Below are positions 20,247 to 27,444 of a stretch of DNA of 27,444 nucleotides, piece by piece. The DNA comes from Irineochytrium annulatum (taxonomy: Eukaryota; Chytridiomycota; Chytridiomycetes; Chytridiales; Chytridiaceae). The translations under genes were made by a program, and so were the position numbers. The stretch's first letter is position 1. Every line of letters starts with the position of its first letter. The notes under the pieces were generated by a model. It was not told the origin of the DNA, did no database searches, and was given only the letters and a program-made list of their open reading frames with translations. The stretch covers positions 1-27,444 of the forward strand of contig JADGJL010000275.1 of assembly GCA_027600665.1 (NCBI GenBank). Direction: 5' to 3'.

Positions 20247-23200
20247 ATGGACCTCGGCCCGAGGCGGTCCTTATCCGCCGCCGGCGTCATGGTGGCTGGC
20301 GGACTGGACGGCTCAGCGCCCCGCCAAGCACCAGCACCACTTCACGCGAATCTCAACGGCAGCTTTCGCCCCGAGACCCTGGGGCCTACCCGGTCGCTCA
20401 CGCTGGAAACTCGCCGGCCTGCGATGGAGAACGATAACGGAGGCTCTTGTGCCCGGGCCTCTTCTCCCTCTCCCACCGCCACCACCGCCACCATGCCGGC
20501 GTCATCCGCGGCCACGACCGGCGCCGCTGGCTCCTTGCCCCGCAGCGGCTACTTCTCCATGACGCCGCCGCCGTCCAATCGGTCGTCCGATTCCTGCTCA
20601 TCCGCAACGAGCCTCGCCGCCGACCCGGCGGCTCCGCGGGCGCCGCTGCCAAAGGCGGACATGAAGAGGGCGAAGGACGCCTCGCTGAAGCTGGTCGCGG
20701 CCTCGGTTAAGGCGAGGACCGCGTTGCATGGAACCGCGGCGGCGTTCGCGGAGATGGCGGATTCGTTTGAGATCCTGGCGGCGGCGAAGGCTTTCGACCC
20801 GGAGAGAGTCAATGGATTGAGCTGTGCTAAGAAAGGTCACGGTTATGCGAGTACACATGTGGAACGTAAGTGGAGCCTTCATGTTTGCCGTGGATGCACC
20901 ATAAGCCCACCGTGTTTTCTCATTAGCAGCCCTGATTTCGTCATGCAAGTGCCACGCGGCCATTTCCAAGACCTTTAAAGACCTGGCCGACCGCATGCTG
21001 AACGAGTTTGAAAAGCCGTTGCAAAGGAGCATTGAGCACCATAGTAATCATCTTACGGTTCGTTCACTCCTGGCTTTGTAAACATTGGTGTTAGAACAAT
21101 TACTGGCAGGCGATGGAGCGGTCGATAATGAAACGGAATAAGGAGGTCCACGACAGGATAAAGCGTGCAGAAGGCGAGGTCCGGCGGCAGCGTTCGAAAG
21201 ACCCGACACTTCTGTTTGAGGCGGTGCAGCAACTCGCTGTGCATACTTGCGAGCTTGGCGATCTTCGTGTCACCTACCACAAGGACCTGCTCGACGATGA
21301 GGACCTTCGCGCCGCGGAGATGTTCGGATTTTGCTCGGCCCTTAGTATTGCGCAGGAGTCAGCGGGTTCATTGATCGCGGCAGCGGCAAGGGAGGCTCAC
21401 AGCATGGCGCTCATGGTGGACGAACCGATACGGAAGGCGTCGGAGGTGTCGACGGAGAGCTTCGGGTCGGAGATTGCGAGCGCGGAGGCGCTGCTAGCCA
21501 TGCCTGCACAGGCGGAAACGGCGGCGGCAATTAGCATGCGGCGCGCCGGGTCGTATGACAGCTTGACGAGCCGGAAGAGGTCTAGGAACACGGCGACGTC
21601 CGCGAGGAAGTCGACAACTGCGGGCGATATCCAGCCTTTTCGACGCGAAGGTTCTCCAACCGTCCTTTTTCACAAGCACAGTTTCGACTACTACCGGGGC
21701 GAGGACACGCCAACTGTGGAACCGAAGCCGACGACATCGCGGCTTCGGGAGGCAGCATCCCACCTTGCCGCGGCGTTGAAGGCGAAGCGCGTCGGCGACC
21801 CGTATACTTCGGGATTTGTTGGCAGGAGGAGTTCTGGCCTCCCCGTGAAGGATTTGGACATTTCGGGCCGGGGGACGCAGGTTGCGCTGGCGGCGGAAGG
21901 CGGCGATCGAGATCTGAGCCATTTAAAAAACGCGACCGACCGGGACGGTGCCGAGCAGATGGACCTTCCGGAAATCTTAGTGACGCCAAGCACACCAACG
22001 ACCTCGCCGGTCGAATTCTCGAACCTGCTTTTAAAGTCTGCATCCCCTTCCGCACCAAGTAGCTCCGCTACCCCCGAATCAATCGTTTCGGTCACAGCCA
22101 GACCGTCATCTCCGCCACCCATCGTCATCCCCGTCACGGTAGCATCCGCTCCCTCCGCACTTCCACCATCATCATCGCCACCAACCGGCAACCTCGCCCG
22201 CCTTTGGAATTTCCGCTCCATCGGCGCCTCCCGATCCTCTGAGTCCGTCTCCTCAACCTCCCCGTCCTCCTCGACGTTCTCCTCCAGCTCGCCCTCACCG
22301 ACGAAGACGTCCCAGCTCACTCAGCCTATGAAGTCCCTCCTCAAGTCCAACTCGACACCCGTGCTCGCCGCGTCCCCGCTGTCGTATCACCTTAACCTCA
22401 TGAGGCGCGGCCTCGGCGGGCGGTCCGATTCGTTGGGATCTACCTCTAGCGTTGGCTCGACGAACCAGGAGCAGGGGGAACACTTGGCCGCTCCTGTGAA
22501 GAAGCGCGTGCGCTTCACAGACCCAAATCGGAAGATGGTAGAGCTGCGGCGGTTCGTCACATACGGCGGCGAGAGGGAGGACGAAGATGGGGCGACTGGC
22601 AACGGTGCCGCCGGCGGAGAGCACGCCGCGCTGGACTGCATTGGGGAGGAGGACGACGACAGCATCAGTGGTGGGCACGCGAACGGCGCGACGGTGGGGA
22701 CGCCGGAGTCGGACTATGACGGGGACAGCCTCGATGGCGAGGTAACTGTCACGTGGCGGCGCGGCGACCCGTTGATCGGCGGAATGAGCCCGCTGATAGG
22801 GTTACCAGCATCCCGACACGCGGAGGACGACGCCGTTCTGTCCGTCCTCGCGCCCAACAATCCCCAGAATCACGAGGGCGCGGCCAGCCCGCCGACGGAC
22901 GTGATCGAGGGCCGAGGCAGCTGGGACAATAAGGCCGCGGTGGAGAAGGAGAACGCGGTCAGGCATGGCGTCGTCGTAAGCACGCTCGAGGGGTTTTACC
23001 CGGGCCTCTTCACGACAGGCGCTCCTGCGATTCGAAATGTGGAGGTGCGGAGGGTCGTGGTGGAGGAGATCGTGGAGGAGGTTGGGGGCGGGGATCTCAG
23101 GACGCCAGCCGTTTACTTCCCGCCGCAGTCGGACGTTGCGAGTGAGGTCGGGAGCGTTGTTGAGGACGGCGGCGGCGGCGGCAACTCAGGTGACGAGCCA

Positions 23201-23721
23201 GGGGGTGATACTTGGGTAGTTGAGACGGAGGGGTTGCCGCCGGACGCGGAGCTGGTAATGTCGTTGTATGACTTTACGGCCAGGAGCGCGAAGGAGTTGA
23301 ACTTGGAGAAGGTATTCACAGCTGTGATTCTCATGATGTGGCAAACGCTTACAATTTTTTTTTTGTTAAGAACGATGTGATCTGGGTTCACAAGCGACAT
23401 CAGACGTGGATTTATGGGACGAAACTAAAGAAGAAACTTCGGAGCGAGGTGATATCAACGTCGTCCTCCTCTTCTACATCAGAAGAGAAGTTGTCGGACG
23501 AGGGGATATCTCCAAAGCCGGGCGGCGGGCTTATGGACAGGTTACGGAATTCGAGCTCGGAGTCGATAAAGAGCGCCTTAGCAAACGCGAACGGGGTCAA
23601 CGGGGCTTTACCGAAACGGAGATCGGAGGTTAGCAAGAAGGGAGGCGTGAAGCAGGCGTTGCCGAAGGGAGATGCTGGATGGTTGCCGCAGGCGTTTGTG
23701 GTTAAGTACAGTTTAGCATGA
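20247..23721 (+). CDS. I-BAR (IMD) domain protein with C-terminal split SH3 domain
   Basis: Exons are 20247-20865, 20930-21057, 21110-23311 and 23371-23721, giving about 1099 residues. The first ~130 residues are Ser/Pro/Thr-rich. An IMD/I-BAR-like helical domain follows at about 130-330, reading KDASLKLVAASVKARTALHG, then FKDLADRMLNEFEKPLQRSI, then a charged helix MKRNKEVHDRIKRAEGEVRR. I-BAR domains bind curved, acidic membranes and drive protrusions or eisosome-like structures. A long disordered middle carries many Ser/Pro and acidic patches. The C-terminus is an SH3 domain: LVMSLYDFTARSAKELNLEK at the end of exon 3 and NDVIWVHKRHQTWIYGTKL at the start of exon 4. About 80 Ser/Lys-rich residues follow, then GWLPQAFVVKY at the very end. 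The architecture recalls IRSp53/BAIAP2, linking membrane to actin regulators. The start ATG is the first in frame. Intron 3 falls inside the SH3 domain. Confidence 0.82.
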
Positions 23722-24223
23722 GGGTTTATATGAACATTATGTCAACTTACCTTCGCAATGGAATGAATTCAGTAGCATGGAATTCGATCCTTCTTTTCTG
23801 CTTTGCTCGTTTCCAATTTTGTACCTCGTTTACCGTCTTCTCTTTTAATTATGTTTCGGTTTTGGTTTATTTATCGCTGATATTTATGATTTGCTTACTT
23901 TGTAAACGCGCAATATTGTAACATTTGTTCATTCGAGATGTCTTAACCTTACAACAGGAATGAAACGGTATTGGTTACATTCTTGAAAGCATTATGCTTC
24001 TCGCGATCTGTCGGGTGAGGTCTAGAGCCGACACCGTCCTCAAATGACAGAGTCAAGAGCCTCAGATATGGTTACATCAACTGGATGGTTACATCGCCAG
24101 TTGATGCTGTCGCTTGCGGCTCCGTCCGGATCCGTGGGGAGAATTGTATTTTGCACAACGCCATAAAAAGGAACTATTATATTAGATTCTGATGATGCCA
24201 ACATAGTTTACTAAAAATCTCTT
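23722..24223. other. Convergent 3' spacer, AT-rich, with a small repeat structure
   Basis: About 500 bp between the stop codons of the I-BAR gene (+) and the SET gene (-). No gene is seen. It is T-rich at 23790-23930, suited to 3' end formation. It contains the overlapping direct and inverted repeat at 24068-24106. Confidence 0.6.
24068..24106. repeat. Overlapping 11-bp direct repeat and 10-bp inverted repeat
   Basis: ATGGTTACATC occurs at 24068-24078 and again at 24085-24095. CATCAACTGG (24075-24084) is matched by its reverse complement CCAGTTGATG (24097-24106), so the second direct copy forms most of the 12-nt loop of a perfect stem. Confidence 0.85.
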
Positions 24224-25024
24224 TTACAACAACGTAGCCTCAGATCCCACCCTCCTATCCACCGCAGTCTTGCCGTCAAGCGCCACTGTTATGCCACCCC
24301 TCTTTGCAAGCTCGGCAGCCCACGCTTCCTCGTTGAAGGGCCTGTATTGATCGATGGACCCTTGACACCGCGCGCTGCCGCACCCGCACTTGAAAGTCCA
24401 CAGCGGGTCCCAGTAGTCCGCGGCCGAGTCCCCGTTATTGTAGACAAAGGTGATCTCCTCGCCATCATGGAGGTCCCGCAGGAGTATCACCTCCCGTTGC
24501 CGGTTGAGGGTCGCGTTCGGCTCGCAGGCGTCTGTCGGATGGGGAATGGTCAAGATGGTTTTATACCAGAGAAGATACAGAGAATAGGCTCGAACTTACG
24601 GTTGATGTAGCGGGAATTTGACTGGGGGCTCAGCCTGCTCGAAACCAAGGAGGTTGGGTGTCATGTGTTCAGTGAAAGGCTGCACATGAAAGCGTAGAAC
24701 ACAGCGGTCCTCACCATCTCCACTCCCCCGTCGGAGCGTGCAGGTAGTTGAGGACGTAGCGTTTTTCGTCCTCGTCGCACTCGTCGTACTTAACATCTGC
24801 CAACGCATCTGTCAATGTAGGTTCAAGGCCGCCACGTGGTCCCAATCACTTTAGGGGGATGCGGCCGGCTTACCTGGGCCCTGGAACCGTTGCACCATCG
24901 TCCCTCGGGCCACATCGCCCGCGGCCACGAGCGACTTTCCCTTTCCCGACCGTTCCTCGACACGAGACGGAAACGGCTCGCCTGTCAGCGGGTGGACGTT
25001 CATCACCTCGGTCGGTGTCCACAT
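24224..25024 (-). CDS. Small SET-domain protein (putative protein-lysine methyltransferase)
   Basis: Exons in transcript order are 25024-24874, 24808-24715, 24634-24600 and 24531-24224, giving 195 residues. Introns are 65, 80 and 68 nt. SET proteins move a methyl group from S-adenosylmethionine to a lysine of a histone or other protein. After splicing the landmarks line up: SGKGKSLVAAGDVARGTMV (N-terminal SAM-binding strand, about 28-46), SRYINHACEPNATL (the NHxCxPN motif, 89-102, whose His codon is split by intron 3), LHDGEEITFVYN (114-125, the GEE..Y catalytic turn), and a post-SET Cys cluster CGCGSARC (142-149). Exon 3 is only 35 nt. The protein is short with no pre-SET domain, like the stand-alone SET proteins of fungi and bacteria, so the target may not be a histone. 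The first in-frame ATG gives MWTPTEVMNV. The gene is head-to-head with the next gene. Confidence 0.85.
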
Positions 25025-25116
25025 GAAGGCAGCGCGGGCGGATCTTGCGATGGAGTGAGGGATGGATCGCTTGGCCTCAAACTCAGCACTAATCGGACTT
25101 GTCAGTCCGACCGAAG
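25025..25116. promoter_or_regulatory. Compact bidirectional promoter with a 7-bp palindrome
   Basis: Only 92 bp separate the ATGs of the SET gene (-) and the coiled-coil gene (+), so both must share regulatory sequence or have leaders that overlap the partner gene. A perfect inverted repeat, TCGGACT at 25093-25099 and AGTCCGA at 25104-25110 with a 4-nt loop, sits in it and could be a protein-binding site. Confidence 0.5.
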
Positions 25117-25811
25117 ATGGGAGGTATACGCCTTGATGATCTGCTGGCGGATCGATCCCTTCTCAGCTCCGTGCTCTCGGAGGGCGACGGGATGCTGTTT
25201 GGGAAGGGTGTCGTGGAGTGGGCAGCGAAGGCGGTTGGAGAGGCGGGGCGCAGGTGTGAGCTTCGATTTTCGTCAACGATCAGGGAGCTTGGAGCTAACG
25301 GGCAATCCAGATTCAATACGGAGGCCGCAGTGAAGACTTTAGAACGGGAGTGTGAGATTAAGGCACGGGAGGCGGTCGAGATGAGGGCCAAGGCCGAGGC
25401 GCTCCGATCTCAGGTACGAACAGGTACCGCTTCCATAATTGCTTCGACTCGTCAGTAATCATATCTTCTAAGCCGATCGAACCTCCCATTCTACCCGAGG
25501 AACTTCGGAAGCTGGAGATCACCGTGAAGGACTGCCTGAAATCCTTCAATGAGGTGCACGCCCGCGAGTTCTTGCCCTGGTTGGGCCAGTTTGAGGCCCA
25601 GGGTGGCGCGATTCGGGTCACGCCGGGGCTCGGGGACGCGGTAGAGCGGGCCAGCGCCGCTGCGGAGGAGATGGGCGAGGTATTTATGCTTTCTCCCTCT
25701 GATGTGGTGGCATCACAAAACATTTCCGCACAGCTCTTGGCGGATGTTGCGTTTGTGGATGCGCTCGGTCCCGATGGCTGCCGAGGCAGGAGGGTGGCTT
25801 CTGCTCCGTAA
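25117..25811 (+). CDS. Small helical/coiled-coil protein of unknown function
   Basis: The best-supported exons are 25117-25253, 25311-25413 and 25473-25679, followed by 25734-25811. The intervening 25680-25733 looks like a GT..AG intron (54 nt) but is in frame and stop-free, so it could also be read through as 18 residues. The first part (MGGIRLDDLLADRSLLSSVL, then MLFGKGVVEWAAKAVGEAGR) looks like a small globular start. It is followed by a charged helix likely to form a coiled coil (TLERECEIKAREAVEMRAKA) and further helical sequence around LRKLEITVKDCLKSFNEVHA. No catalytic motif, signal peptide or membrane segment is visible. The F-x5-W start followed by coiled coil faintly recalls cytoskeletal or kinetochore subunits, but this is not enough for a name. 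The 3' end is uncertain because coding-like sequence continues in another frame to 25976. Confidence 0.6.
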
Positions 25812-26378
25812 TAATCGATTCGGATATGCGCAAAATCAAGCTGCGGATGGCCCTTACAAATAACATGGGTAAACATTTACGGGCTGAAGGGAAGGGATCG
25901 CGAGCTGCAGGCTTCAAGCTCTGCGGTCTTTGTGTCGTTAAAGAGCCGCGTGGATGCCGAAGGGCAATTGAGGATTAAACAGTGTATGAATATCTGGTAT
26001 TCACCTTATTGTAGAAGACTTGGGGTAAAATTTGAAAAACGGTACTATATATAAATATATATCGTGCTTTGCCGTACAATCCGAGTTCGCGTCAAACAAG
26101 AAAATTGAAGTTTTTCCGGCACAGAACTCAGACCAGAACGTTTAAGTTTATTGTAAGCTAACATCGGCTGGCTTGGTAACAGTCCAGCCAAAAACCTGAG
26201 AATGGTCGGCATAGAAGAGTTTGAATATCCAACGAAGACCAAAATCTATCAAAAACGATGAGGAATTTTACTAGGGAACTTGAAAGAAGAGAGTCTAGAA
26301 AGTCCTCGTCGAAGAACAGCACCAACGTACTAAAAAAGAAGAAGCGCGCAGCACGAAAGCTGAAAATCCAGCACCGTT
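25812..26378. other. Convergent spacer, AT-rich
   Basis: It contains a possible further exon of the coiled-coil gene (open frame from about 25790 to 25976), then AT-rich sequence, including an alternating AT run near 26044-26062, suitable for 3' ends of both converging genes. Nothing else is supportable. Confidence 0.45.
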
Positions 26379-27420
26379 TTAGTACACGAGGTTGAACACT
26401 GGCGACATGACGACGTCGTAGTTCTCATCGCTCTTCAAGCCCGCCGTCGCCGAGTTCCTTCCGAAGTGCGAAAGCGCCGCAAACCGCATCTGGTACTGGC
26501 CCGCCGGCAGCTTGATGTTCTTTGTGGCGATGGTCGCGTTCGGCGTGACGTTCCCCGTCCAGATGAAGACGCTCGGCGCGTGGACGCCCTGGCCGTCCGC
26601 GGGCGCGTTGCGCTGGAGCGGGGTGAAGGTCATGGTGTAGGGTCCAGAGGCGCGTTGGGTCTTGAGGGACAGCTCGAGCGCGGACGCGTAGCCGAGGGAG
26701 GTGGTGTGGCGGATCGAAGGCGGGAGGATGGACTTGTCGCGGCCGGCGAAAACGAGGTCAATGAAGGCGCGGCGGGACGTCGTCGAGGCGGCTAAATGGT
26801 ACGATGGTCAGAGAAATGCATGTGGCAAGGGTGGGTGATAGACTTACTTGTCAGCATGTAAGCGCCAAGGGTGGCGTTAATGACGGCGCCAGCCTGGAGT
26901 GGGATGAACGACCCGGAGCCATCGTACAGGCCGGCGGCCGAGGAGGCGTTGGCGGCGGTGCTGAGTAACTGGGTCTTGGTGAAGAAGTCAAGCGCGGGGG
27001 ACTTCCTCGACCAAACAGGGGCGCGGTTCCAGTCGCCGACCATGCCGGCGTAGGGGACTGTGACGATGGGCTCCGAGGCCTGGTCCGCGAGCGCGAACGT
27101 GATGTAGCCGGAGTAGACGGGGAAGAGGCCAGCGATGGCGGTCGTCGGCGCGGTGAAGTGGACGTGGACGCTAGCCGTGGACTGGGGCGCGACGGTGACG
27201 GTCAGGGACTCGACCTGGGTGTTTCCCTTGGAGAAGGTGACGGTGGCGTAGTCGGGGCTATAGGCAGTGGTGCCCTGCACTTGGGTCGAGTCGTCGCCAG
27301 CGATGAAGGGGTGGGCCATGGCGGCGCCGTGATGGGCGACGGTGTAGGTGATCGGGGACGTGTTGGTGTTCTTGATGGTGAGCTCGTAGTGTTGGGCGGC
27401 GTTCATGGTGTCGTTCAGCT
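26379..27420 (-). CDS. Second Vpr-type subtilase (S8), C-terminal part only; 5' part outside window
   Basis: Two exons are visible in transcript order, 27420-26848 and 26791-26379, with a 56-nt intron. They encode the last ~330 residues, which are the Fn3-like C-terminal region of a secreted subtilase. Reading starts ELNDTMNAAQHYELTIKNTN and ends in MSPVFNLVY. Both exons have exactly the same lengths (573 and 413 nt) and phases as the last two exons of the plus-strand subtilase at 13445-16727. Over the last exon the two proteins are about three quarters identical by hand count. The catalytic domain would lie beyond the right edge. Bases 27421-27444 look like the end of the preceding intron (…TGTCACAG). 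The reading frame shows no breaks, so it is probably a functional paralogue. Confidence 0.9.
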
Positions 27421-27444
27421 CTGTGACACCACCAAGACATAGAT

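Noticed and set aside
24600..24715. 35-nt intron (24714-24680) in the SET gene, giving PFTEHMTPNLL…
   Set aside because: The phase does not fit the preceding exon and the conserved NHxCxPN motif is lost. The 80-nt alternative restores both.
26150..26180. Short inverted repeat GGCTGG / CCAGCC
   Set aside because: Six-bp arms with a 12-nt loop are expected by chance in a window of this size.
1..27444. tRNA, rRNA, CRISPR array, transposon or biosynthetic cluster
   Set aside because: No tRNA-like arms, repeat-spacer arrays, transposase motifs or clustered biosynthetic enzymes were seen by eye. A covariance-model and repeat search would be needed to exclude small elements.

Overview
The window is nuclear DNA from a filamentous or zoosporic fungus. 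The genes are protein-coding and interrupted by many short introns, mostly 48-83 nt with GT..AG ends and often a CTAAC-like branch site. Coding parts are GC-rich with C or G favoured at third positions, and the spaces between genes are AT-richer. The protein set fits a basidiomycete or an early-diverging (chytrid-like) fungus: Vpr-type secreted subtilases, an SHPRH/Irc20-type helicase, an I-BAR/SH3 protein and a GPI-anchored Cys-rich protein. The phylum cannot be fixed from the sequence alone. I saw no rRNA, tRNA, CRISPR array, insertion sequence or bacterial-style operon.

Left part (1-7.0 kb): the 3' part of a DEDDy 3'-5' exonuclease gene (+, cut by the window edge) converges on a phosphopentomutase/phosphoglucomutase-2 gene (-), with 77 bp between the stop codons. 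A 0.7 kb divergent spacer then leads to a seven-exon nitronate monooxygenase gene (+), followed by a five-exon gene for a secreted, probably GPI-anchored Cys-rich protein (+).

Middle (7.4-19.1 kb): a large four-exon SNF2 helicase with an inserted RING finger (-, SHPRH/Irc20 type) is divergent from an eight-exon secreted subtilase (+, Vpr type with PA and Fn3-like domains). A metallo-beta-lactamase-fold protein gene (+) follows after a 1.25 kb spacer.

Right part (20.2-27.4 kb): an I-BAR (IMD) protein with a C-terminal SH3 domain split by a long insertion (+) converges on a small SET-domain methyltransferase gene (-). The SET gene is head-to-head, only 92 bp apart, with a small coiled-coil protein of unknown function (+). 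The right edge holds the last two exons of a second Vpr-type subtilase (-), a paralogue of the 13.4-16.7 kb gene with the same exon lengths but in inverted orientation.

The genes do not form an obvious pathway. This looks like a housekeeping/accessory mix rather than a biosynthetic cluster or a defence system, and I did not find a convincing new biological system. The observations most worth following are the inverted subtilase pair, the I-BAR protein with a split SH3 domain, several small structured repeats in gene spacers, and a few uncertain gene ends.
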